Notes under the pieces: model-generated
Database searches by the model: none
Seen by the model: only the letters and a program-made list of their open reading frames with translations
Told to the model about the DNA's origin: nothing
In this document: positions 11,293-24,007 of the stretch, piece after piece
How the letters are laid out: the number at the start of each line of letters is the position of its first letter
Position numbering within the stretch: the first letter of the stretch is position 1
Position numbers and translations under genes: made by a program
NCBI GenBank assembly: GCA_037157565.1
Contig: JAZHRO010000013.1
Span: 39,498,501 to 39,562,500 of the forward strand
DNA length: 64,000 bases
Direction of reading: 5' to 3'
Source: Thalassia testudinum
Lineage: Eukaryota; Streptophyta; Magnoliopsida; Alismatales; Hydrocharitaceae

Positions 11293-13159
11293 CTCCTCGG
11301 TACTTTGTGCTCGAGGGTCAGCTCACTTTTCTTTGACATCCGGTATTTATTCCGTACACGTGAGTTCCTTTTCTAGTTCCCGGTAGGATTCGTGCATAAG
11401 AATTTCTTACTTCCGTACGGTACACGTGCCTCTATTCATATCATGATAAATTGAGGATATAACAGGCAGCTCATGGTTTCACAATTCGACACTTATCTCA
11501 TCAATCAAGTTAAAGAGGATATAACATGCATTTCAGTTCAAGTCATGATTCAATGAATGTAAACGGGTAGCTCATAATTTAGCATATTTAGGAAAAATTA
11601 CCACAATTTAGCATTCACAGTATGTATAATTATTCTTTTTTTTTTATCTCATCCCTAGGGTTCATTGTACATCCTTGGGTTCAACCAATTAGTTTTAAAT
11701 AACATGCACTTTCATCATTTAATTCACAAGGGATAGTAAAGACTACTCTACCAGAGTAATCGGGAGGTGTGGGGGCACGAACGGCGGACCGCGTAGCCTC
11801 TGCGGGTCCCGTGCACACCACGGACGGGCGTCTTACTAACATGGACGATCAAACCAACCATTTCAACATTTCTCGAGACAGGAAAAGGAGTTCAAAATAG
11901 CTAGAACAAGGCTCCATCACATGAGAATTTCCGATAAGAACCCAATGGTACCTTATTTATGAAAAATCAACTTCGTTTGGGCCCTAAATCGGCCCAAACA
12001 CCTTTCCTGGTTCACTTGAATCAGATAGAGTAGGCTGGTCCAGTTAGACTGGCCGCCTGGTGCCTGAATCTATCAAATCAGACTAAAGTTAGACTTCTGG
12101 GAGAGGTCCCAGACGTCTTAAACGGCAACAGGAAGCTCACCTTGCATTCTGTGCTGAAGGCCGAACGTCTAGAACCCCTCACGGTCGTCTTGGGGTCTTT
12201 TCAGACGTCTGTCACGACGCCCAATCGTCTGAGTCAAGTATTAGACTTCCGTAGAGGCGTGTAGGCATCCTAAAGCATTTGGAAAGCTACACCTGTGCAT
12301 CTTCCCGACGACTTTGCAGGTGCACAGGCTCGTACGATCAAGTGGCGACAAAACGTACGTATGAATCACACAGGGTCGAACTTTACTGATTGAAAACCTC
12401 CTTTTCGGATGTCTGTCCAGTTGTGCAGACGTCTGATATGCGAAGAAACTCCTCCCAAGGATCTTCCCCTTCCCCTGTGTCGCACACATGCAACCCTCAA
12501 CGCATTTAGGTGTACAGTGGGGTAAGGGGAGGTGGTACAAATGTACAGACTTTGAGTAGGGTATTACCTTCGATTTTTGTGCAGGATCAGACATTTAGAT
12601 GCGGCTCCAAAGGTCTAATAAGACATCTGAAGGTCTTCTCAGAAATCCGATTCTGCGGGAAAAAAGACTCCTTAAACTGTTTGCGAGGTTTTTCCCTCGC
12701 AGTAGACTCCCTCTATGCCTACCCGCTCCTACCTCACGCAGGAGCTTCAACAGCAACTTGTTCCTAAGTAGCTCCCAGCTCCTCATGAACTCCTCCTCCC
12801 AGCCAAGTTTCAGCAACTCCTCCTCCACGCAAGCTTGAGCTCCATTTGCTCAACTCCTTGCACGGCAGAGGAGACACGGGAAAAAAGGGGGGAGGAAGGT
12901 GCAGCCGCAGGTTCGAAATGTGGGGAGAGGTAGGGCTCGATATCTAAGGGAGGTGGGGAGGTTTTATAGGTTTTAGCTTTGGGTTAAGGTTTAGAGGAGA
13001 GGTGGTGTGCATGAGATATAACCATGGGCTTGGAAAAATTACACAAAACATCCCCATGATTCCAAAATTTTCTTAAAATCCTTCCACTAAAAATCTAGGA
13101 AGTTAAAACTTGCAACGAAATCTTCATGATCTTTAAAAAAAATCTACCACCCCTGGGAA

Positions 13160-16100
13160 AGTATCATTTCAGAAAAGATAAACATGTGGTAGATCCGAAA
13201 AATTCTCCCGGTGAAACCATGGCAAAAGGAATATGATGATGTTCTTCTCACTTGCATCCTATGGTCAAAACTAACCTTCTGCTCGCTAAACTGCCACGTA
13301 GCAATTGTCTCAGACCTACGTATTCTGGAGAACATTAATTACCGATTAATGGATACGCAGTCCTTCACGTTAACCTTATTCTTGTCAGATCTATCTGCGT
13401 GGATTTAACCCCTTTGCATGAGTTTCCATAAAAAATTTCCAATTTACCTTGTGGGCCCTGAGAGGATGGAGAAGGTAAAAAAAAACAAAACAAAAAAATA
13501 ATATTCCAATATATTTTGCAATATAATTTTAATTAATATATTTTGATTTTTTTATGAATAGAAATTATTTTTTATTGATGTATTTTTTTTATTTTAATTG
13601 ATATATTTTAATTTTTAATCGATAAAAAGTTATTTTAAATCGATTCAACTAATTGATTGTATCTTTTAATAATTATATTTTAATTTTTATTGGTTAATTT
13701 TGATTTTTAATTAATAAATTATAAATTCTAACCGACGTATTTAACTATCGATTGATTTTTAAGCGATTCATTGCAACATGAAATCATCACCCAGATAAAG
13801 TCGGGAATACAGAAACGAAAACCATTCGACAGCTTTGACAGCCTGTGATAATAACACGCATGATGCAAAAGAAGAAAAAGTGATGAAATGTCAAATGGGT
13901 CATTAATTAGTTATTTAGGGAATTAAGATGCGTTAGAGCTGCTTCATCAGGAATTATTTAAATACAAAGGAACGACGAAAGTTATACCGAACAAACCCAA
14001 GGGACGTCGCAATGATACATGATTAGTTTAAGCATTAATTCCTAGCGTGAAATCCTGTGCCAACGTTTGTTTCGTGGAGTAAATGTGCTGGATTGGTTGC
14101 TCGGTCGTAGCTCGTTTGGCATGAATTATCTGAGCTTACTCCACCACTTCATACCCCGTTGTGATATAAAATCTTAAAAAGGAGAACTTAATTAGTCTTC
14201 TACGAGAGAATGAGATAAATGGACGCTACCTCTTTTTCCGTAACTTTGTCGTATATTTATGTAAAAAAATAATAAATAAATAATATACATTTGTAATGTA
14301 TTTAACAATATATAAATAGTTTTAGTGGAAATTAATTTTCATATATAAAAAATTACTTTGTAATTAAAAAAATACTTCGATAGGTTAAAAATTATGTTTT
14401 AAATGAAAATTTATTTAATATCAATAAAAATATAAAATATGTTGATATATTTTTATGTTTAATCGTTATATCTTAATTTTTAATCGATATATTTTATTTT
14501 TTAATAAATTAAAAATAATTTTCAACGTATATATTTTAATAAAAATTTATTTGAAACTGATGTACTTTAAATTTCATTTGAATAAAAATTATTTTCAATC
14601 GATTCATTTTAATTTACTTAATTTTAATTTTTAACTAATTAATGATAACTATACATTACAAAAATATATTGTAATACGTAAATTTCATACTTGTGTCCAA
14701 TTTTTATCAAGATGACATGATCGATTGATTCACAGAACGAATTGGGGAAAGCCTTTCATGTCAGGCATTCCACGATCTCGAATCGAGAACGCTTCTCACG
14801 AACAAGTTAATAGTTGTTCGTTTAGCGAGGGTGATTGCTCTTGCAATCTCGTGTTTGTTTGCCTCTATTTTGGGATTGTGCAATTTTCTTATCTAGAAAA
14901 AAAAAAAAAAAAAAGGACCCAATCTCATTATTTGAACATTTCTCACGATTCAACTAAATTTATCCCATTTTTTCAACCCAACTGATAAAATGCTGACGAT
15001 CATATTCTCTTGGTTTTGTTAGGAGGGCAATTAGGCTGCTTGAGGAAGAAAAGTTACTGCATATATATTATGACTGTTGTTTGGAAACTTTCGTTTCTTT
15101 TTATTTTTTCTTTCTTTTTCTAACGAGCTAGTGTAAAAGGGGTCAAGATGTCTAACAAAACTTTATCCAATACGAAGAAAAAGCCTTTGGTTGGTTGCGG
15201 GCCATATCCATTTTGCGGTGGAAATCACGAGTTTCGAGAAGGTAACGTAGGAAAATTAGCTTTGCTTTCCAGAAGGGTTTGAAGGGGCATCTTTCTTTGC
15301 AGCCAAAATTAATCCTATTACATCTTTCTATCGAAAATTGTCAAAAAAAAAAAAGTGGTGTCCTCTCAATGAAGAGAATTGAACAAGATATTTTAATTTG
15401 CCTACGAAAATCGGTTTGAAATTCCCAATTTTGGTTACAATATTATTGTAGAATAAGGCGATAAGATATGTACGGAAGTGCGCTCGAGCCAAAGTTGCAT
15501 CTGCCAATTAGACCTTTTAATACCTTCGATGTTCTCTTCGCAAAGTCTATAACAATTGTCTTTAATAAGTATTATAAATTGTGTAATTTCTGTTAACTTC
15601 TTCTTTTATTTATCTTATAAGAAGGGTTAATATTATTTTTTTATTTACTTGGAATAAGTGTTAACGTGGTGGTGTTAAAGAGAGAACAAAAACAAAAAAA
15701 AAATAAAAAAATGTAAAAGAAAGAAGAATTAACATAACTAAGAAATCAAATTGTGTAAAATTTATATTTTTTTTTCAAAATATGATTCCAAAAGATGTCG
15801 TTAACTCACGAAATAAATAAAAGTTAACCTTCATTTACCGGGATTAACCTTCAAAATTAAACGTGACCCAAAGGTAACATTTCATATACAGCACCAAAAT
15901 CTTTATTGAAATTACCTCTGATACTTTAGGAAGAGCAGCAATGGGGGTGTGTGTGGCAAGAAGCCTGTTCTTGCCAATGGACTAAGCTTTTCCACTGAAG
16001 TCAGTTGATTCTGAATTGGATGTTCTCTTATATAATTACAAAGTTACATCGATTCCAACGATAACTCTATCCACCCATTAATCTTAAGTGAATATCCCCA

Positions 16101-16850
16101 TTTAGATCCTTACTACGTCCTGTTGTCCTATACAGCCTAATTACCCCTTAGTTTATCCATTTCTTATTTCTTTTATTTAAAATCTTGACAGCAAATTTTG
16201 TGCCTGGGATACTCGTTTCCATGATTATTTACAGCACCCATTAAGGTTATATCTCTTTTATTTACCATTTAATGTTCGATTATCTTATCGCTTACTCATC
16301 TTTTGTCCCAAAATTGTTATGGACCATAACTCTCAAAATAGATTGTATATCCTAGGTATTTATTCCGTTACTAACTTCCTTATTTGGCCCTCCTATAGGT
16401 ATGCTATTCATATGTGCCATTAGCACACTGTAGCCACAACTCATGGACCTCACAGATCCTTTACCAACCCAATTCTACTTGTCACCAACTGGGTCCTGGC
16501 CAGGTTTAGGGACTAGGCAAACACAGGTCACTAGCCTCTTTTCCAATCTTGCCAATCAACTTTTTAACCCATTCAGATGTTCAAGTCATGTGTTAGGTCG
16601 AGGTGCCTTCTAGGAAGAAGCTTACCGAGGCAAGTGGATTTTGCCGCTTCCTTACAGGTCCTCAACTCTACAGCCCTACACCCAAGACCTTCTGCAATAG
16701 GTTGTCACCAATAAGGAATGCAAGTACCTTTAAGTCTTAAAGAATTGTTTCACTAAATAGTCTCTTCTTGGCAAGAAAAAAATCCCCAATTGTCATGCAT
16801 GTGACACGTGTACATGATGAACAGTAAGAGATCTTGATTGCATCATAATT
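13160..16850. other. AT-rich intergenic DNA, no gene recognised
   Basis: Blocks at 13490-13760 and 14270-14690 repeat degenerate TATTTTAATTTTTAATCGAT-like phrases in both orientations, probably decayed DNA-transposon or satellite-like DNA. A-runs occur at 14897-14915 and 15341-15354. No open frame resembles a known protein. Confidence 0.55.
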
Positions 16851-18000
16851 TTACGTTAATTATATGCCTAATTGATGCTATTTTTTAGAGCATTTATTTT
16901 GCAAATATGTTAATTTTAGATATTAATAATATCTTCTTCATTTTTATATTGTAGGTAAGAGAAAGCAAGAATGCGCAATGGGTAGCTCCTGGATTAAAAG
17001 AAAAAATTTTAAGGAGAAGTTCCATGCGTCGAGAAAAAAAAAAAAGCACGGAAAGCAAATAAAAAGAAAAGCCAAGGATTAAAAAAAAAAAAAAAGGGAG
17101 AAAAAAAAGACCTCCTAGGGCAAATGAGATGGCTAGAGCATTCGGGGCCCAATTTGGGAAGACTTGCGGACTTTGGGTGCTGAGAAATCAATTTAAGGCC
17201 CATTAAAAAATGGGCTTCTTTGGTGAGCTAATGGTATTTTAATGTAAAAGTGATGATAAAACTACTATCCTTACTAAGATTTTCAGGGAGTTTTTCCTTA
17301 AATAAAACTCTGATTTTCATGGTTAGGAATTTCTCATTACCTTTAACAAATTTTAGCCTCTGAAGTGCCTATAAACACCCATCAAGATTCAAGGTAATTA
17401 GGATTCCTCATTCTCAAGTCACCTTCTTCGTTGCTCCTCCTCTGATCTTCAAGCGGGCAATCTTTGGCGGCCGTCGACATTCTCCACCTCTGTCTTTCAT
17501 CTCCACCGCCGCTTCACTGCTCTAGTTGTCCACCATCCTTTGTTTCTCTTTTTATTTAGGTCTGGTTATAGTTCTTTGTTTATTTGTTTTCTGGTTGTAA
17601 TAGCTGATTCGTGTGACTCTTGCTTTATTTTGTCAATAAAAAAATTCTTTTATTTAATTATTCTCCTCATTACCTAGTTGTTAGCATGTTTAGCTCGCTC
17701 GTAACTATTGTTGTGTTTATATGCATTTACACGACTGTTTAGATAATCATATTTCTTTTTCGAATTTTGGCCATAATTCCTACGCATCATATCTTTCTCT
17801 CCCTCTCTCTCTATTTTTGTATGCTAATTTAGGTTCCTGCAAAATATTATGTGCTAATTCCTTGTAGGGAAAAAATAAAAGATCATTTATATTTGAATGC
17901 TTGGATTGTTGAAAGTTGCTTCTAAATTTATTGCGTGAGTTTTACAACTTTTATTAATACGAAATCCGAGAGGAGTCTTAGTTAGATAGTCAAGTAAGTT
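16850..18000 (+). mobile_element. Decayed LTR-like relic with TATA box
   Basis: Contains an A-rich block (17030-17110), then CCTATAAACACCC near 17368, a pyrimidine-rich transcript-like region and TCAATAAAAA near 17632. This is the order expected of U3, R and U5 in a gypsy LTR. No second copy lies in the window and the termini are not defined. Confidence 0.35.
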
Positions 18001-19270
18001 CTGGAATTTTCTTAGGATGTTTACAATTTTGAAAAAAATACTTCCACATTAATTACGTTTAGATTTCTATGTTGTATTTTAGTCCTTACCCTTAGGTTCC
18101 ATTGTCACGTACCTGTCTAATACTATCAAAAAAGTTTGAATGTCTTACATCCATATAATATGACTCAGACTCCCACATTACTCTCTTTTCTATCTTTAAA
18201 ATTTTGAAAGTATTTAAATGATTGTAAGTTCCTATTACAACGATAAATTTATTATTCACAAACTCTTATGATTAACTTATTAAAAGCATATATGGACCAA
18301 TCCCTTTGGATTATAGCAAAACATATATAGACCAATCCCTTTGGATTATAGCCAACCAAAGCCCAAGGTAAGTCTTCCTACGGTGTTAAAAAGGAGAGAT
18401 GAGACCTTAACTAACCATGCCATAGCGAGAAGACTCTACAAATTGATTAAATGACTGCAATAAGTTGAAGGCAGACTGTGAGCCACTTAACGGTCGAAAT
18501 AGCCAACTCATACGTGTGGTCAATTGAGAGACCACACGGTAGATAAATTACTGTATTGGACTACAGTGCTTCTCTTTTATGGACAAATCTTTAAACACAG
18601 ATCCCTTAGTATAAGGGATGATGGCAATAGTCCCATGGCAATAACTAAATACTTTCCATTGTTTAGTTCTTTCTCTTTTTCTATTCTAAATCTCGTAACA
18701 AATTTGGTCGTGATCTCCACAACCGCCTCACAAAGAAAGACTCAAGGATAGTGGCGAGGGAATGACATTCTTTTAAGAATCGTGATCTCCACGAATCCAA
18801 ATAAAAGATCTCCGACGAATCCTACAGCTTAGATCTCCCACTATTCATGGAGCAATTAGTTTTAAAGAAGTCTATAAAAAAAGCACAAAGAGATGGTGCG
18901 AGGACCACCCAAAGCTATTTTGCATTCTAGTTTTATTTTTTAAAAGAATCATTGCAATGAGAGTTTTGAGAGTACATTACTCTACTCGGGACGTTAGATT
19001 TTCTCCCCGTACATATAACCTGATTAGTGGAATCAGGCTACTAGTTGTTGTATGTTCTTTGTATTCCTTTGCTACTTTTTCTCTACTCTACATTGTAATG
19101 TCGAGATCGACCCCTCTTCCATTTGGACCTGGGAGGATCTTCAGGGGTTTACGACGGATTACACGTGAATAGGTACGAGCTTTGAGTTGTAATTTAGCTA
19201 AGCAAATGGAGGCTCCAACGCTATAACATTATTTGCATATTCTCTAGGGAGTCAATGTAATTGTCTCCTA
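18001..19270. other. Unassigned DNA with a 35-bp tandem duplication
   Basis: No gene recognised. A tandem pair at 18287-18321 and 18322-18352 (CATATATGGACCAATCCCTT and its near-copy) is the clearest structure. Short open frames at 18524-18751 and 18957-19172 have no recognisable domain. Confidence 0.5.
18287..18352. repeat. Tandem duplication, period 35 bp
   Basis: Two units that differ at only a few positions. Confidence 0.85.
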
Positions 19271-19279
19271 CATCATCCC

Positions 19280-19870
19280 AAGGGTTGTAAAGATTTCTGA
19301 TGAGGGACAAAAAAGGTCATTGGACTTAAAACTCCACACGAAGTTCAAAAAAGGATCCGACTACTCGGATAATGGGCAAACAGTCAGATCCAACTCCACC
19401 AGACATGCCTATACTGAGATGGATCCAGACCTACTTTTATCTAGGAGGATTCGGATAAGAGCGACCTGTCGAAGGACCCAACTTAACTAGAGTCAGAGAG
19501 GCAACGATAATACCAACTACACCTACATCGACAGTAATGAGGGCGTTACCAGCGCTATTAATAACTAAGTAACGGATGTGCCGGAGAATTCACGAGAAAC
19601 GTTGTGAAAGATCTTACATTATTAGGATATTTTCTATACTATAAATAGGGAAGAGGGATCCTCGAAGGCTCCCTTCACATAATCTGGGACAGAGAAAAAT
19701 AAAAAATTTGTATTATCGCTAATTCTAGTGGAGATTTGGGAGCATTACTCTCCCCCCAAACGTACACCCCTTACTGTAGAACTGGATCATCAATTCCCTT
19801 GTCTCTTTTCTGTAACTGCTTGTGTGTGATTGTTGAGTTGAATCCTCTATTTACGAAGGAATTCAATCAG
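19280..19870 (+). mobile_element. LTR-like relic with TATAAATAGGG box
   Basis: CTATAAATAGGGAAGAGGG near 19640 is followed by a pattern typical of gypsy LTR transcribed regions (GATCCTCGAAGG, then ATTCCCTTGTCTC near 19792). Termini and internal domains are absent or not recognised. Confidence 0.4.
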
Positions 19871-22800
19871 TTTCACCCAGATTAGTGTAAACTGAGCATA
19901 AGTTTTGTGTAAACTTCTACAAGAACTTTAATCAGCTCTTTGGGTCACTTGATAGTCTTGGTCAACTGATCATAAGTTTAGTCACCCAGATTAGGCTAGT
20001 TGATGGTGAAGCATATCTTCTTTTAATGACTAAAATATCTTGCCACCAAACCTTAGTTACCTAGACTTAACTTTGGTTGACCGGACTAGCATAAAATGAT
20101 TCTCTATTTTAAATTTTAATTTCTCTTTTCCATTCACTTTCACTCTTTAAATCCTTTTGTTTTGATGTCTAAAGGTGATTACTAACACCTAATTACCATG
20201 GTTAGGTTACTTAAAATCCATGACATTATGATAGTGTTACATGTAAAGATGCAGAAATTTAACACTAAAAATGAATAAAGTTGGCTTCTTCGCTTGGAAA
20301 ATAACTTCCATTTGTTAGATTGTTGCAAAGTATGTTCACTTGTTAGGATCAAGCCTTACATAAATAATAAATTAGATGGCCAATAAAGATGAAGAGCAAT
20401 CCAAGAGGACATGACTTAGGAGAATTTAGCATTTAAACCCTCAAGAAATAAAAAGCATGAGGAAAGAGAACTATTCCAGTATGTGAAGTTGAGACTTGTT
20501 TATACAAAGGAATACAAGCATATTTATAAACTTGATTCGCATGCCATTCATGAAAGTCTCCTCACACTTAAAGGATACAATTGTATACCATATTAATTAT
20601 TGCCATTCATAGGAGAATCTCACAATTAATTAAAGAGGTTGTGGTTGTTATGCATAATTGACAATTACACGCTTGATTCTCAAATATCTCCTTCCTCTTA
20701 TACAAAAGAGCATTCTTTAATGGCTAGTATTTGAATTATTTCTCTGTTTTGTTTTGTAAGCCTTTATATAAGAGAAACTTCTATTCGACATAAATCATAT
20801 AGCAAGGATTCTAGTTGTGTTCACCATGTTGGGTTCAAGGGGAAGAGTTAAGCATAATGGAGAGTTTAGATATTTGTGATTCTCAAATAACTCCTTTTAT
20901 ATATGTAAAGAAGGCGTTTGACCAATATTTGTATTGTTTCTCCTCTAATTGGTAATTGGTTCCCTAATCTGATCCCATACAAGAGGTATTTCTATTCTAC
21001 ATAAATCATACACATATTGTACTTTCCGTCCCTTTGTATTTCTACCTGTGATTAAAAATCATATCAGTCATGTCATCGATTTGAAATTGTCCTATATAGC
21101 CAAGGAGATTGTATGCATGATTGGTTCCCATACCAGTCACGTTAGCTATGAGAGATATATTAATCCATGCGTATTGTTTGCATCTAAAAAAGTCAATATT
21201 CATATTTTCGTTGATAAGCGAGAGCATGTGCACATGAGGCCCCTCTTGAAGTAGACGTAATTTGACATCCTTTCCCATATAATCACGATTGAAGCAATTG
21301 TTAAATTAAACTAAATGTTTTGTAACGTAGCCACTCAAACATATCCTTGCTTTTACAACTTCAAATATATCTATTTTTTAAGACCCAAGATCTCATATGG
21401 GTTCATGGAAGGAAATTGATCATCCTTGACACACAGAGAGTATCAAAGTCAAGAGTTTCGATTGTTTAGTCATGTCCTTTAACGTGGGTTGTCCAAAGAT
21501 CACGCAAATAAAGTCCACATAATTGATTGGATTGTAACAAGTGACCATGACTCAAGATCATCCATATGCATCAAAATTAACTAAGCTACCTTGAATATTT
21601 TAGTCACAACTTAGAAATTCCTAATGATATCTTAATATGATCAGCCAATTGACCTTGTGGGATTCCAATTGATGTATCTCATGAGAAGTCTTTCCATATA
21701 TCATGGATGGAGGAAAAGGACCTATGTATGTAATTCAATGCATATATAGCTTCATGTGACTTGTACCGGTTGGGCATGGCGAGTGAGGTAGCGGTAGATT
21801 TGGAGGTCGTAAGCTCCTTCGGTTGGCACGAGTTGTGGACGACAGGGTCCTTTCGATTTGTGTGGAGCTTCAATGTCGCTTGGTTGGGCATGTGCGGTGA
21901 CTTGCAACTACAAAAGGGCTTTAACGGCGAGTGACGATTCTAACCGTCGATCTACGACTCTAGGCGTGCTTTGAGTTTGTGCATGCTCAACGTACATGCG
22001 ACGATTCCGAGCATGTGTAGACCGTGTTGGAGCTTGTCTTGATTTACGTGCCGACCGCATGTTGTGGTTTCTTGTTCTTCTTCATTATTATTAACTAGAT
22101 TAATTCTTTTTCTTTTTTTTAGTGTAATTTGATTTCATTGGGGATCACATGTGATTCTGAATTTTTACGATCGAATTTCTGACATCTGTTAATAGTTGAA
22201 TTCGACCTTCGGATTGATAAATTTTAACTAACTCATTAACACAACCTTCAAGATTTTTTTCATTGATATTTTACTGTATCTATAAACATAAGATCACCCT
22301 TATTTGAAAGATCATTTGATTGATGATATTATAAAAAATTTTATTTTCTTTCATCTTTATTTTTGATTTTTTTATATGCTAAATTCTTCCATTTCTATGG
22401 GACATATGTCTCCATTCCCAAGTGAAAAGATTCGATCTTGTATTAGGTTATTCCACTATTAATAAAAATATTTTCAAATAGAAAAGAAATTCCACCGAAG
22501 ACGCCATTTCTCCTGTCATGATTAGGAAAGATGTGATTGCACAGCAGGGTATAAGGATCTAAATATGTAAGTAGATATCCTTAGCCAATTGAATGATTGC
22601 ACGTGAGTTGTAACCCATCATATTTAGAGGGAAATTATTTTTTATTGTCCACTTGATGCATTATTTGTATTTTTAAATTAGGACTGGATAATGTCTAACT
22701 TCGTGGGGTGTCCTCAAACGGTAACCTGCTAAGTGCTAACGGTTTGTTTTGTTTTTTTCTAATTTGGAAAATTGAATGGAAGATCCCATGGTTCCTTTTG

Positions 22801-23274
22801 AATCTCCTTTGTATATCGACTAGGATCATAGGATTTTTTTTTTTCTTAGATTTTTTATTTAATTAAAAAAAAATGATAGATATAAGAATTGATCAAATAA
22901 CTTCTTAAGTGTCAGCGTATCGCTGAGTCAACTTTTTGTTGTTGTTCATTTTTCTCTTTTGCTAATTGATTAGGGATAGAAAATAAGAAATACACAAGTA
23001 TACATGCTAGAGGCACATGAAACAACTTGAGGCACGTGATCCAACGGGATAAAAAGTGACCATAAGGTTTAGCCAACCTCCTTTAATTAATTTCCACCTT
23101 GATCTAAGGAATCGGTTCCATTAATTTCCCTCCATGGAGATTCAAAAGGAACGAATGAGTTGAATATATACCTTAAAGTGAATGCCATTAATTACTGGGA
23201 CATTGATCAGCATCAACAAATAAAGCTGGAGAGAATTTACCGTTCACGTAGAAGCTTCTTGCTATGTCATCAAG
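19871..23274. other. Unassigned intergenic DNA
   Basis: No gene seen. An imperfect duplication with a period of about 200 bp covers 20677-20803 and 20877-21013 (both start GATTCTCAAATA and end near ACATAAATCATA). The rest is AT-rich with many stops. GC rises at 21750-22060 without coding signal. Confidence 0.5.
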
Positions 23275-23282
23275 GTCATGAA

Positions 23283-23999
23283 GGGAGATGTAAATGGGTC
23301 GAGTTCATATTAGATTTGGTTAAATCCATATCCATACTTATTTATAAAATCTATACTCGTATCTTATTAATTTACTCATCAGATATAAAAATTAAAATCC
23401 ATATCCATATCCATACCCATCTATCCATCGAGTATCTATTTACACATTGGATATTCATTTATAAATTGATCTTACAATCAAATCATGTTAAATTAGAGTT
23501 AAAGAAGAGGAAAAATTTACAACACCAAATTATTTATTTTTAGCAAGCTCTCAAAATAGGAATTGTGTTATTCTAATTTTATTGATCTCTATTAAAATTA
23601 TTACAAAAAGATCCTTTCAAAGGGGAGTACATAAAAAATAAAAATACAAAAAATACAAAGAAGATTAAATATAAGTACATTTCAAACAAAAAGTTACCTT
23701 CTCCAAAATAAATATTTAATGGAAGCTTCAAAAGTATTCTCAACCTTCAAAATTATAAAAGGAATCATGAAAAAGATTAACCTTGGGGGAATGAGGGACT
23801 TAAGGTGGGATGATATATATCTCGGATAAATGAGAATTTTATTCGGACATTCGGGTAAGATAATGAGATATAGACTCATACCTATATCCATACCTAAATC
23901 CATACTCGAATCCGATTAAACTCGGGTAAAATTTTATCAATTCTTTTCGAATAGGATTGGATCAGATTCGGATCATATTTATCAAAATTTACATCCATA
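23283..23999. mobile_element. hAT-like non-autonomous DNA transposon
   Basis: Ends are inverted (GGAGATGTAAAT at the left, ATTTACATCC at the right). Flanks GTCATGAA (23275-23282) and ATCATAAA (24000-24007) match at 6 of 8 bases, as an aged 8-bp hAT duplication. Inside are ATCCATATCCATACC-type subterminal repeats at both ends. No transposase. Confidence 0.55.
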
Positions 24000-24007
24000 A
24001 TCATAAA

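Larger units (their letters stand above)
7536..13155 (+). mobile_element. Family A LTR-like element, copy A1, interrupted by a gypsy solo LTR
   Basis: Starts TGTTATGATC, aligning with the TGTCACGACC start of copy A3 (minus strand, 33342), with many C-to-T changes as expected for old methylated DNA. Homology with A2 and A3 continues through 7850-8550 and resumes at 11293-11960. A GACGTCTG-bearing block follows at 12060-12640. The right end is uncertain: GGAAA at 13156-13160 repeats the GGAAA before 7536 and may be the target duplication. Removing B1 leaves about 2.9 kb. No coding domains; probably a solo LTR of a gypsy family or a large non-autonomous element. Confidence 0.6.
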
